From an uncultured Clostridia bacterium (lineage in GTDB: Bacteria; Bacillota; Clostridia; TANB77; CAG-508), in contig CALXVG010000004.1 in NCBI GenBank assembly GCA_944391955.1, positions 25,026 through 89,025 on the forward strand: DNA of 64,000 bases. The letters are read 5' to 3'. The first letter of the stretch is position 1. The number at the start of each line of letters is the position of its first letter. A program made the translations under genes and the position numbers. Shown here piece after piece: positions 18,696 through 27,726 of the stretch. The notes beneath the pieces are model-generated. The model saw only the letters and a list, made by a program, of their open reading frames with translations, searched no databases and was not told the DNA's origin.

Positions 18696-19797
18696 TTAAT
18701 CTTGTTTAAACATTGATTTTTTTCTCTTATTTCCAATGTTTATTAATAGCCCTATAAATATTATATTAGTAAGTAATGAGCTACCTCCATAACTTATGAA
18801 TGGTAATGGAACTCCTGTTATTGGTAATAATCCCATTGTCATTCCTACATTTTCTATAAAATGAAACAAGAATATACCTGCAATACCTATTGCTATGCAT
18901 GAACCCGTTTTATTAGTTGCTGTTTTTGCAATATTTATTGCTTTTGTTATTAATACTATATATACAATAACTATTGCGACACAGGTTATAAAGCCAAATT
19001 CTTCTCCAATTACTGAAAAAATAAAATCAGTTGTTTTAGGATATAAAAAACCTAATTGTGTTTGTGTACCTTGTCCGCCAACCTAATCCAAATAATCTTC
19101 CAGCTCCTATTGCTAATTTAGATTGTATTATATTATATCCTGCTCCCCTTGGATCTGTTTCTGGATTTAAGTAAACATCTATTCTCGCTTTTGCATGTTC
19201 TGGTAATACAAAGAAATATAGTACGGGAACTAGTATTACAATTATTAAAATAGAAACTATTATATATTTTCTATCAATTCCTGATACAAAAAGCATTGCA
19301 ACCATAGCAAAAATATATGCAACTGCTGTTCCATAATCTGGTTGCATTATTATTAAAAATACTGGTATAAGTACTACTGCTAAAACCTTTAGTATATTTA
19401 TTATTTTATTTGTTTCTGTTTCTGGGATTTTTGACATAACACTTGCTAAGAATAAAATAACAGCTATTTTTGCAAATTCTCCTGGTTGTATGGATACACT
19501 TCCAATTGAAAACCAACTTGTGGCTCCATTAACTGCACTTGTTAAAAGTACGGCAAATAATAAGATTATGGATATTATATAAAACGCAATACTTATCTTT
19601 GCAAGAAAATTATAGTCAACTTTAATTATGATTATTAAAACCGGTATACTTGCGATTATCCATATAACTTGTTTTCTAAACTCTTCTAAATCTGAAGATT
19701 TACTTGCACTATATAATGCAAATAATCCTACGGTTATTAGGATTATTGTACATACTATTATACTCCACTCTGTGGATTTAAATTTATTTCTAATCAT
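18696..19797 (-). CDS. rodA: rod shape/SEDS glycosyltransferase RodA, needing one +1 frameshift at CGG
   Basis: SEDS-family membrane peptidoglycan polymerase of cell elongation. The first frame gives 240 residues with about six membrane helices and the LAIGAGRLFGLG motif. At TGG CGG ACA the frame must skip the C; reading then continues GQGTQTQLGFLYP, KTTDFIFSVIGEEFGF and PLPFISYGGSS, all RodA signatures, to a normal end at residue 366. Unshifted translation adds 13 residues and stops. The distance from start to stop is a multiple of three plus one, as expected for a single extra base. It sits directly after minD-minE, an order common in Clostridia, which favours RodA over FtsW. Confidence 0.9.
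19075..19077 (-). other. in-frame CGG at the rodA frame break
   Basis: Incoming frame: GGA TTA GGT TGG CGG ACA AGG. Skipping C gives TGG GGA CAA GGT ACA CAA, i.e. W-G-Q-G-T-Q, matching the G-x-G-T-Q segment conserved in RodA just before the TDFIFSVIGEE loop. Confidence 0.85.
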
Positions 19798-19815
19798 TTA
19801 TACCTCGTAAATTAA

Positions 19816-20301
19816 TTATTGGTTTGATTCTGCTTTCTCTTCTTTTTCTGTGTTATTTTCTTCTGTCTCTTCTTGAACTTCTTTATTTTCTTCTACACTA
19901 TTTTCCTCTTTGTTTTCTTCTTGCTTTTCGTCTTCTTCTTTTTGTTCTTGCTTATCTTCTTTATTTTCTGTTGATTCTACTATATCTTTTTTCATTTCAT
20001 TTCTTATGTTTACAATTGGAATATTCGCATATAGAGAAGGAGCTCCTGTTGTTCCATCTTCTTTTATTTCATTTGTTAATCTTACATCAATTTCTCCTTC
20101 TTCTACTTCTATGTATTTCTTTATAACATCAATAATTTCTTGTTTCATCAATTCTAAAAAATCTGCAGAAACATTGGCCCTATCTTGCATTAATACAAGA
20201 TGTAATCTTTCTTTTGCCTTGTCTTTGCTTCCACCTGCTGTTTTTTCTTTATTTTCTGTTTTTCCTATTTTTTTAAAAAAGTTTATTATGCTTTCAAACA
20301 T
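19816..20301 (-). CDS. minE: cell division topological factor MinE with a long acidic tail
   Basis: MinE stimulates the MinD ATPase to place the division septum. The first ~90 residues are a recognisable MinE (AKERLHLVLMQDRANVSADFLELMKQEIIDVIKKY). The chain then continues for about 70 residues of almost pure Glu, Lys, Asn and Gln (EEDEKQEENKEENSVEE), which is absent from ordinary MinE of about 90 residues. The start was moved to the ATG behind GGAGG. It lies between minD and rodA. Confidence 0.9.
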   Translation of the reverse strand: MFESIINFFKKIGKTENKEKTAGGSKDKAKERLHLVLMQDRANVSADFLELMKQEIIDVIKKYIEVEEGEIDVRLTNEIKEDGTTGAPSLYANIPIVNIRNEMKKDIVESTENKEDKQEQKEEDEKQEENKEENSVEENKEVQEETEENNTEKEEKAESNQ

Positions 20302-20328
20302 ATATGTTCCTCCATATATCAAATTGAT

Positions 20329-21123
20329 TTATTTTTTAGAAAATAAGCCTTTTATTTTAGTAAAAAAGTGTGTTTCCTTTCCTGGAATTGTAACATCAAT
20401 GTTTTCTCCTAAAATTCTTTTTGCTATTTCGATATAAGCTTTACCTGAAGGTGCCTTTTTATTTTTTATAACAGGTTCTCCTTTATTAGTTTGTGTTATT
20501 ATATTTTCGTCATCTGGCACAACACCTATTAAGTCTATTGATAATAGGTCTACTATATCATTAACATCCATCATTTCGCCTTTTTTAACCATTGCTGGTC
20601 TCAATCTGTTTACTATTAATTCTGGATTTTTTATTTCAGCTGCTTCTAATAATCCTATTATTCTATCAGCATCTCTTATTGCAGATATTTCAGCTGTTGT
20701 AACTACTATTGCTCTATCAGCTCCTGAAACTGCATTTTTAAATCCTTGCTCGATTCCTGCAGGGCAGTCTATTAATACATAATCAAATTCTTCTTTTAAC
20801 TTTTTAGTTAATTCTTTCATTTGTTCTTCATTTATTGCTGTTTTATCTCGTGTTTGGGCAGCAGGTAATAAAAATAGTTCATCAAAACGTTTATCTTTTA
20901 TTAAAGCTTGTCTTAGTTTACATTTTTCTTCAATTACGTCGACTAGGTCATATACAATTCTATTTTCTAGACCCATAACAACATCAAGATTTCTTAGTCC
21001 AATATCTGTATCAACTAATACTACTTTTTTACCAGCTTCTGCTAAGCTAGAGCCTACATTTGCAGTAGTTGTAGTTTTTCCAACGCCACCTTTTCCTGAT
21101 GTTATAACTATTACTTCTCCCAT
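20329..21123 (-). CDS. minD: septum site-determining ATPase MinD
   Basis: Membrane-associated P-loop ATPase of the Min system. The deviant Walker A SGKGGVGKTTTTANVG (9-24), Walker B region DYVLIDCPAGIEQG and the C-terminal amphipathic membrane-targeting helix (HFFTKIKGLFSKK) are visible; 264 residues. No minC lies upstream; queA does, 91 bases away. Followed by minE and rodA. Confidence 0.96.
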   Translation of the reverse strand: MGEVIVITSGKGGVGKTTTTANVGSSLAEAGKKVVLVDTDIGLRNLDVVMGLENRIVYDLVDVIEEKCKLRQALIKDKRFDELFLLPAAQTRDKTAINEEQMKELTKKLKEEFDYVLIDCPAGIEQGFKNAVSGADRAIVVTTAEISAIRDADRIIGLLEAAEIKNPELIVNRLRPAMVKKGEMMDVNDIVDLLSIDLIGVVPDDENIITQTNKGEPVIKNKKAPSGKAYIEIAKRILGENIDVTIPGKETHFFTKIKGLFSKK

Positions 21124-21214
21124 AACATCTATCCTCCTTGTATAAATTACCCTAATATTTTATAATTTTTTCACTGAAAAGTCAATGATATTTATGTAAA
21201 AAAGGCTTTTTATT

Positions 21215-22246
21215 TTACATAATTAACATCGCATCACCAAAACTAAAAAATCTATATTTTTCTTCAACTGCTTTTGTATATGCTTTTAATATGAATTCTT
21301 TATCTGCTAATGCTGAAACTAGCATTAATAATGTTGACTCTGGTAAATGGAAATTCGTTATTAGTTTGTCCACACATTTGAATTTATACCCTGGATATAT
21401 AAATATTCCGGTATCGCCTTCTATTTCCTTAACTTTTCCATGTTCGTCTGCAACTGTTTCTAATACCCTACATGATGTTGTTCCTACTGCTATTACACTA
21501 TTTCCATTTTGTTTTGCTTTATTTATTTTGTCTGCATCTTCTTTTTTTATATAAAAATGTTCTACATGCATTTTATGTTCTTCTACATTTTCTACTTTTA
21601 CTGGTCTAAATGTTCCTATTCCAACATGTAAAGTCACATTTGCTATTGTTATCCCTTTTTCTTCTATTTTTTGTAGTAGTTCATTTGTAAAATGTAATCC
21701 TGCTGTCGGTGCTGCTGCTGACCCATCATATTTAGCATATACTGTTTGATATCTATCTTTTTCTTTTAGCTTTTCTGTAATATATGGTGGTAATGGCATA
21801 AGACCTATCTGATCTAATATTTCATTAAAAATTCCTTCATACATAAAATGTACTATTCTATTGCCATTTTCTAATATTTCTAAAACTTCTGCAGTTAACA
21901 ACCCTTCTCCAAATTCAATTTTAACTCCTGGCTTTATTTTCTTCCCTGGTCTTACCATTGCTTCCCAATTGTCATTATTTAGCTGCTTTAATATTAATAT
22001 TTCTACTAATTTTTCTGTTTCTTTGCCTACTATTTTTCCATATAATCTTGCTGGAATAACTTTAGTATTATTTCTAACTAGACAGTCTCCTGGTTTTAGA
22101 TAGTCTATTATATCTTTAAATACTTTATGTTCTATTTGTTTTGTCTGTCTATCTAATACCATAAGTCTTGATTCGTCTCTTTTTTCCTTTGGATGTTGAG
22201 CTATTAGCTCTTTAGGTAAATCATAATAAAAGTCTGTTGTTTTCAT
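21215..22246 (-). CDS. queA: S-adenosylmethionine:tRNA ribosyltransferase-isomerase
   Basis: Queuosine pathway enzyme moving the ribosyl part of SAM onto preQ1 in tRNA. Opens with [29 protein letters not shown], the family N-terminus; [12 protein letters not shown] (about 177-188) and [20 protein letters not shown] are signatures. At 343 residues it is complete. It follows the metallopeptidase gene by 17 bases, and tgt is not nearby. Confidence 0.96.
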   Translation of the reverse strand: MKTTDFYYDLPKELIAQHPKEKRDESRLMVLDRQTKQIEHKVFKDIIDYLKPGDCLVRNNTKVIPARLYGKIVGKETEKLVEILILKQLNNDNWEAMVRPGKKIKPGVKIEFGEGLLTAEVLEILENGNRIVHFMYEGIFNEILDQIGLMPLPPYITEKLKEKDRYQTVYAKYDGSAAAPTAGLHFTNELLQKIEEKGITIANVTLHVGIGTFRPVKVENVEEHKMHVEHFYIKKEDADKINKAKQNGNSVIAVGTTSCRVLETVADEHGKVKEIEGDTGIFIYPGYKFKCVDKLITNFHLPESTLLMLVSALADKEFILKAYTKAVEEKYRFFSFGDAMLIM

Positions 22247-22263
22247 TTTTTTCCTTTCTATTG

Positions 22264-23611
22264 TTATTTAATAAAAACAGATTTAAGAGCTTTAAAAATT
22301 GCTCTAATTTCTTCAATGACATTACTTGGTTCTTTATTAAATTCTATTTCTACTGCATATTCAAAGTCTGAAGCATGATATGGTTTCATTAAATATACAT
22401 CACTATATAATCCAATTTTTTCTCCTGAAGATGTTTCTATGTTTCTAGACATATAGTCTGCATACCAATCTTCTAATCCTGTAACATCACTCTCGAAATA
22501 ACCGTATTGTTCATAATCATGTAAAGCCGGTATTTCATATCCTCTTTCTTGTAATGTTCTTTCTAATGAATGTAAAAATTCGTGTATATATACCTCTTCT
22601 GGAAACTTATGGAATGAATTATATTCATATAGTGATGTATTTCCATTTTTATTTATTCTTATTATAGAATATCCTATACCGTACATATCCATTGCTCCAA
22701 GACCTACCCAATTACCTTTTATTGGTATTGAATATGTTCCACTTTCATCTTCCATTCTAGCCACTATAAAAATATGGTCATATTCATTTTCTTGTACAAT
22801 ATCATATATCAAATCTTTTGTATCATAAGGGTCTATATAGTATCCATGTTCTTCCTCATATGAAATAGTAGTAAGTGGTTCTTCTATTTCGTGTATCTTA
22901 TATGTTACACTCATTTGATTTTCTGACATTTCTGTTGCCACATTTTTATATCTTTCCATATTTTCATAAACATTTTTTATATCTTCACTATTTGTAGTGA
23001 ATTTTGTTTGTACACCGGTCTATATTAACTTCTACATTTTTTAATATAAAACATCCTACATTCCATTCACTATCTGAATGTTTTGTAGCTTTTTCTAGTT
23101 TAAAATCCGTGAACCAGGCGGTACCAGTACATCTATTAGAATTTCCTCCTAACCTAAATGCAATTTGTACCTTGTCTCTATTCTTAGAATCAAAAATTAA
23201 TTCTATTCGTTGCCACTCACTATTTCCAGTTACAGGAATAGAGTATTCTTGTGTTCCCATTATCCATATCATTGCACCTGCTTCATTTTCATTCTCGGAC
23301 ACTACATTTTCTGTTTTTACCATACAACTTATCCTATATGGAGTATTGTTCTCTACCTCTATTTCTTTATAAAAAACAGTATCATTATATTCTTCGTTTG
23401 TTATTCTATAACTATCTTCATCTGAATACTTTACATCAGAATCTTTCATTAATTTTGTTTCAGAATCTGCTGTTGTAACTGCTTTTTCAAAATCATTAAA
23501 ATAATATTGTTTATATATTTTAAATAGAACTATCAATATAATTATAATTATGGCTGTAGATATTATTGTGCCTATATTTATAAAACCTTTTTTTGACTTC
23601 AAATATATCAT
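22264..23611 (-). CDS. membrane-anchored metallopeptidase-like protein, needing one +1 frameshift at CGG
   Basis: An N-terminal anchor (about 11-30) is followed by a beta-rich module (about 60-190) resembling a carbohydrate-binding jelly roll ([42 protein letters not shown]). The second half carries HEFLHSLE (an HExxH zinc-binding motif) followed by a DWYADYMSR segment, suggesting an extracellular zinc peptidase. The two halves are in different frames: after residue 198 the in-frame codon is CGG, and skipping its C joins NVEVNID to [20 protein letters not shown] with no gap and no other start. The total of 448 codons fits exactly one extra base. The second half has no ribosome site of its own. 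I do not recognise a named family. Confidence 0.75.
23015..23017 (-). other. in-frame CGG at the metallopeptidase frame break
   Basis: Incoming frame: AAT ATA GAC CGG TGT ACA AAC, ending at a stop 8 codons on. Skipping C gives GAC GGT GTA CAA ACA AAA TTC, and reading stays open for 250 codons. Confidence 0.8.
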
Positions 23612-23691
23612 TCTCCTTTAAATCAATATATTTTTTAAGTTCTGCTTATCTTATGTTCTATCAGTAACTTCACAATGTCAGTCGATTATAA

Positions 23692-25341
23692 TTATTGGAT
23701 TAAGTTATTCATTCTGCTATAAATTCTTTCTTTGCCTAAAATTTGCATAATTTCATATAAATCTGGTGTATTACATCTACCTGTTAATGCAACTCTTATT
23801 ACTGTACTTATATCTCCTACATGTCCTTTATATTTATCTGGTTCTTGTTTATATTCTTTAACTTCTCTTGCATAACCCATTTCTTCTGCTAAATCTTTCA
23901 TTTTGTTGAACCATGTTTGCTTATCATCATTTATATCAAAATGTTTTTCAATGTATTTTGATAATATATTTTTAATTTCTTCTTTATCAGTAATTTTTTG
24001 GAATTCATATTCTTTATTGTTTTTGAATATTTCATCATACATATATTCTATTGAATTCTTGACTTCTGACCATTTTGCAATATCTTTTCTAGGTTTTACA
24101 TTTCCTCTTTCTATATTTAGTACTCTTATTGAATACTCTTTATTTTCTTCAAGTAATTTCATTAATTCTGTGTCATATTGCTTAGCCCATTTTAATGTTT
24201 CATCATATATTTTTTCTGCTGTGAATTTTGATATTACATTTTTAGATACATCTAATAATTTTACCATATCAAAAACTGCTCCACTTACACTTAGTTTGTT
24301 TAATTGTAATTCAAATTCGCTTATGTCTAAATCTTTATTGGCTCTTCTCCAAGGTTCAAAATTTGAATTTGCAATGTTTAATAAATATTCTACAACTGCC
24401 TCTTGTGGTATTCCTTCTTCATGATAATAACTAACTGCTGCTTCTGGGTCTTTTCTTTTACTTATTTTTCTTTTTCCTCCATTGTCTTCTTTCATAATTG
24501 TTGCTGTGTGTGCATATTTAGGAGGTTTAAATCCTAATGCTTTGAATAATTCTAAGTGTAATGGTATTGAAGATACCCATTCATCCCCTCTTATTACATG
24601 TGTTACTCTCATTAAATGATCATCTACTGCATGTGCAAAATGATAAGTAGGAAGTCCATCTGCTTTTATTATAACTATGTCTTGATCATTTTCTGGAAAT
24701 TCTATATTTCCTTTTATTATATCTTTATGTTTTATTTTTCTTTCTTCATTTCCATGTGATTTAAATCTTACAATATATTTTTCTCCATTCTTTATTTTTT
24801 CTGCTGCTTCTACTATTGGTAAATTTCTATACTTAGCCCAAACTCCATAATAGCCTGGTCTTATTTTTGCTTTTTCTTGTTTTTCCCTTATTTCTTCTAA
24901 TTCTTCTGTTGTACAGAAACATGGATATGCTAATCCTTTTTCAATTAATGATTTAGCATATGCTTGATATATATCCTTTCTTTGGCTTTGCTTGTATGGT
25001 CCATAAATTCCTTTTTCACCATCTTCTGAAATCATTCCTTCATCTGGTATTATTCCAAAATTTTGTAATCCTTCAACAATTTGTTCTGTACCTCTTTCTA
25101 TCTCTCTTTTTTGGTCTGTGTCTTCTATACGTAAAATAAATACCCCCTTTGTTTGTTCTGCTAATTTTCTGTCTACTATAGCTCCAAATAGTCCTCCAAT
25201 ATGTACAAATCCTGTTGGGCTAGGTGCAAAACGTGTAACCATTGCTCCTTCTGGTAAATTTCTTTCTGGGTATTTTTCCTCATAATATTCTATATCTTTT
25301 GCATTTGGAAATATTAAATCTGCTAATTCTTTATAATCCAT
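23692..25341 (-). CDS. gltX: glutamyl-tRNA synthetase
   Basis: Class I aminoacyl-tRNA synthetase of 549 residues, somewhat longer than the E. coli enzyme, as in many Clostridia. The HIGH motif reads FAPSPTGFVHIGG (about 38-50), the zinc/editing-like region has CFCTTEELEEIREKQ, and the KMSKS loop is KISKRKD (about 297-303). Its ATG lies inside the 3' end of the upstream kinase gene, so the two are translationally coupled. Confidence 0.95.
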   Translation of the reverse strand: MDYKELADLIFPNAKDIEYYEEKYPERNLPEGAMVTRFAPSPTGFVHIGGLFGAIVDRKLAEQTKGVFILRIEDTDQKREIERGTEQIVEGLQNFGIIPDEGMISEDGEKGIYGPYKQSQRKDIYQAYAKSLIEKGLAYPCFCTTEELEEIREKQEKAKIRPGYYGVWAKYRNLPIVEAAEKIKNGEKYIVRFKSHGNEERKIKHKDIIKGNIEFPENDQDIVIIKADGLPTYHFAHAVDDHLMRVTHVIRGDEWVSSIPLHLELFKALGFKPPKYAHTATIMKEDNGGKRKISKRKDPEAAVSYYHEEGIPQEAVVEYLLNIANSNFEPWRRANKDLDISEFELQLNKLSVSGAVFDMVKLLDVSKNVISKFTAEKIYDETLKWAKQYDTELMKLLEENKEYSIRVLNIERGNVKPRKDIAKWSEVKNSIEYMYDEIFKNNKEYEFQKITDKEEIKNILSKYIEKHFDINDDKQTWFNKMKDLAEEMGYAREVKEYKQEPDKYKGHVGDISTVIRVALTGRCNTPDLYEIMQILGKERIYSRMNNLIQ

Positions 25342-26420
25342 TTTTTTATCATTCCTTTCATTTTTTCTTCATTTTGCTCAATTTGTTTAAGAATCTCGCT
25401 CTGTGCTCGAACACGTATTAAATTGTGATCTTCAATTTCTGGATTTACTGAAAAATATATATCACCATTTAAATAATCTGTTAAAAATCTAATCAAGTTT
25501 TCATATGTCATCATCCATGCACCTAATGGTAACATTTCTACTTCTTCATTTGTAATAACGTCTTTTGCTTTTTCCATAAATCCTTTTGTAAATGCTTCAT
25601 ATCTTTCTAAATCAAAGTATATTTTTGTTGTATCTTGCTCATCTTCTTTAGATGTTGTTCCACCACTTCTTATTCCTTCACCAAAATCATATACAATTGA
25701 ACCTGGCATAATTGTATCAAAATCAATTAAACATACTGCTTTTTCTGTTTGAGCATCAAATAATATATTACTTAATTTAGTATCATTATGTGTTACTCTT
25801 AATGGGATTTTTCCAGACTTTAACCCTTCGACTATTTTGTCCGTTCTACTTATTCTTTTTTCATCTGTTAAAAATTCAATTTCTTTTTTTGCTTTTTCAA
25901 ATCGTTCTGGTCTTTTTTTTCTATTTTCCTTACTTTCTATTGCTTCTTTTAGCTGTGCTACACGATTTGGTGTATAATGAAACATTGGTATTACTTCATA
26001 TAAAGTATTTGCATCAAATCCTTCTACTTCTTTTTGAAAGTTTCCTACCGCTTTCCCTGCTTCATATAATTTTTCTAAACTTTCTGTTGCTAAATATGTT
26101 TTTGTATTTTCTATAAATTTTTGCATTCTCCAGTTTTTATTATATATATATTCGTCACTATCTTTTATTTTAATAAATTCTATTGTTGTAATGTTTCCCT
26201 TTTTTCCTATATAATTTGTAACTCTCTGTGCATTACTCATTAGTTCATTTAGGTTTGGAAACACATTTGTATTTACATATTGCAATATATATTTCTCATT
26301 ATTGTCATAATCAATTATATATGTTTTATTAATGTGTCCAATATCAATCAATGTTGTTTTAACAGGTTGTGCGTCAATATCAAAACTACGTGCTATTTGC
26401 ATTAATTTTTCAGTTTTCAC
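25323..26420 (-). CDS. phosphotransferase resembling N-acetylhexosamine 1-kinase
   Basis: Protein-kinase-like fold of the aminoglycoside phosphotransferase clan, 365 residues. The catalytic loop is THNDTKLSNILFD (Asp and Asn) and the metal motif IDFDTIMPGS, followed by YDFGEGIRSGGTTSKEDE. The HNDTK...IDFDTIMPGS wording resembles anomeric hexosamine kinases (NahK) that phosphorylate GlcNAc/GalNAc from glycans, rather than drug-resistance enzymes. It overlaps gltX by 19 bases. Substrate is inferred, not shown. Confidence 0.75.
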   Translation of the reverse strand: MKTEKLMQIARSFDIDAQPVKTTLIDIGHINKTYIIDYDNNEKYILQYVNTNVFPNLNELMSNAQRVTNYIGKKGNITTIEFIKIKDSDEYIYNKNWRMQKFIENTKTYLATESLEKLYEAGKAVGNFQKEVEGFDANTLYEVIPMFHYTPNRVAQLKEAIESKENRKKRPERFEKAKKEIEFLTDEKRISRTDKIVEGLKSGKIPLRVTHNDTKLSNILFDAQTEKAVCLIDFDTIMPGSIVYDFGEGIRSGGTTSKEDEQDTTKIYFDLERYEAFTKGFMEKAKDVITNEEVEMLPLGAWMMTYENLIRFLTDYLNGDIYFSVNPEIEDHNLIRVRAQSEILKQIEQNEEKMKGMIKKWIIKN

Positions 26421-26445
26421 ATTGTTCTCCTTTCAAAGGTTTGTT

Positions 26446-26631
26446 TTAAATAATAATTAGGATGCCAGCTATTGTACACATAATAAATCCTATTATCTTT
26501 AGAGTTAATGTTGCTTCATTTTGATCACCAAAACTAAACATCTTTTTTGTAATTTTTCTTGCATCATATATTAATATAACTCCTATCATTAATATGATTA
26601 CTTTTATTAGTTCTAATATTAGTTCTAACAT
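26446..26631 (-). CDS. small two-helix membrane protein, 61 residues
   Basis: Two hydrophobic helices (about 7-22 and 43-61) flank a short polar loop with KKMFSFGDQNEA. AAAGGATG precedes the ATG. It is first in a run with the hexosamine-kinase-like gene and gltX. The short lengths and fold resemble uncharacterised Firmicutes membrane proteins; no function is proposed. Confidence 0.65.
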   Translation of the reverse strand: MLELILELIKVIILMIGVILIYDARKITKKMFSFGDQNEATLTLKIIGFIMCTIAGILIII

Positions 26632-26735
26632 TTTATTACATCCTTTTTCCTTTTATTATCTGTAAGATTATATCATACTTTGTAGGCTATTGTACAGTAA
26701 TTTTGATAAAATGTTTGTAAACCCTCAATCATTCT

Positions 26736-26883
26736 TATGATTGACAATTTTCTTGCTGATATAATTTTAATAATAAAACTCCCAGTTTTTATAACTGAGA
26801 GTTCTATATTTTTTAAATATTGTTTTTTATATAATCAACTAGATTTTTTACTTCTAAGATTTTATCTGCTTGGTCATCTGATA
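26736..26883 (-). repeat. duplicated 3' end of acpP with its terminator (left flank of island)
   Basis: 148 bases match the end of the true acpP and its downstream terminator, 7,546 bases to the right, with only two mismatches seen. The piece encodes the last ~24 residues of the acyl carrier protein ([18 protein letters not shown]) and has no start. Its inner edge passes directly into a GGGGACGG palindromic repeat. With the intact copy it brackets the toxin island as direct repeats. Confidence 0.9.
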
Positions 26884-26989
26884 GACATGGGGACGGAGTT
26901 GTTGTCTGTAGGGTTTGAAGGTAGATACTATCACTTAGTTTTTTCTATACTCTAAAAAACTATAGACATAAACCCCGTCCCCGTGTCTA
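26882..26989. repeat. paired REP-like palindromes (GGGGACGG family)
   Basis: Begins TAGACATGGGGACGG and ends CCGTCCCCGTGTCTA, so the ends are inverted copies of one motif. The right unit (27 bases, TAGACA ... TGTCTA) is itself a small hairpin. No coding capacity is seen between the units. Confidence 0.75.
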
Positions 26990-27035
26990 TAATGGTATGT
27001 TGCTTTTAGTATGTTGCCTTCTGTTATTGTTTCAA

Positions 27036-27062
27036 TAGACATAAAACCCATCCCCATGTCTA
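27036..27062. repeat. REP-like unit, TAGACA...TGTCTA
   Basis: 27-base copy differing at a few bases from the others (CCCATCCCCATG core). It touches the stop codon of the following membrane-anchored gene. Confidence 0.75.
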
Positions 27063-27560
27063 CCTCATTGTAACTATGTAATACCAGTTATCTGCTAGCT
27101 GTTCTTTTTTTCTAATTTTATATCCGTGTGATATATAATCTTCATAGTCAGGCATATAAGCAATTGAATAGCAATCAAAACTAAATTGTGGCGTTTCAAC
27201 AAAGAAATTTATACTTCTATTTTCTTTATTTACCGTTTCTAATTCTAATTTTTTTATTATTTCAATAGTTGATTTATACTTATAATAATCTTTCTCTTCA
27301 ACTTTAATAATATTTACTTTTTCTTCTATATGCTCATGTATGTATATAACAATTGTTTCATCATATCTTTTAAAATATATATAATCTTCTTTCGATAATT
27401 CCTCTACTACTTTTTCAAATAGTTCTCTATTCGTTCTAAACCTTTTTGCCATTTTATACTTACATGTTGGCATTATAAAATTAAAATAGCAACTTATAAT
27501 ATATATAACTATAATTATAATTAATATTATTAATGATAATTTGTATTTCATGGTTCTCAT
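27060..27560 (-). CDS. membrane-anchored hypothetical protein (candidate immunity protein)
   Basis: 166 residues: one N-terminal membrane helix (about 8-29) and a soluble domain rich in Tyr, Lys and Glu. GGAGATGAG stands before the ATG. It begins just after a 42-residue ORF that looks like the tail of a toxin, the usual position of an immunity gene in Rhs-type loci. No family is recognised; the role rests on position only. Confidence 0.55.
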   Translation of the reverse strand: MRTMKYKLSLIILIIIIVIYIISCYFNFIMPTCKYKMAKRFRTNRELFEKVVEELSKEDYIYFKRYDETIVIYIHEHIEEKVNIIKVEEKDYYKYKSTIEIIKKLELETVNKENRSINFFVETPQFSFDCYSIAYMPDYEDYISHGYKIRKKEQLADNWYYIVTMR

Positions 27561-27567
27561 CTCCTAA

Positions 27568-27696
27568 TTAAAAGTATTCATAATATAAATCTATACCATA
27601 TTGTATATAGTAATGATCATTAGCATCATCACCATAATTTGGTCCAATTAGGATTCTTAAGTCAAAATGATTAAAATTAGCATACCCTCCACCCAT
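27568..27696 (-). pseudogene. possible tail of an Rhs-type toxin tip, 42 residues
   Basis: The frame reads MGGGYANFNHFDLRILIGPN and ends IDLYYEYF, immediately before the candidate immunity gene. A GGGGACGG repeat cuts its 5' side. It has no proper ribosome site and is too short to stand alone, so I read it as the truncated end of a toxin. Confidence 0.4.
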
Positions 27697-27699
27697 AAA

Positions 27700-27726
27700 T
27701 AGACATAAAACCCGTCCCCGTGTCTA
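27700..27726. repeat. REP-like unit, TAGACA...TGTCTA
   Basis: Almost identical to the unit 737 bases to the left; it sits exactly between the stop of the 166-residue gene to its right and the toxin-tail scrap to its left. Confidence 0.8.

Noticed and set aside
957..23611. Random consensus errors as the cause of the four frame breaks
   Set aside because: Not fully excluded, but four insertions all creating an in-frame CGG and otherwise zero in-frame CGG in native genes are not expected from random errors.
957..23611. CGG reassigned to another amino acid
   Set aside because: Reassignment would leave the frame broken; the data need one base to be skipped.
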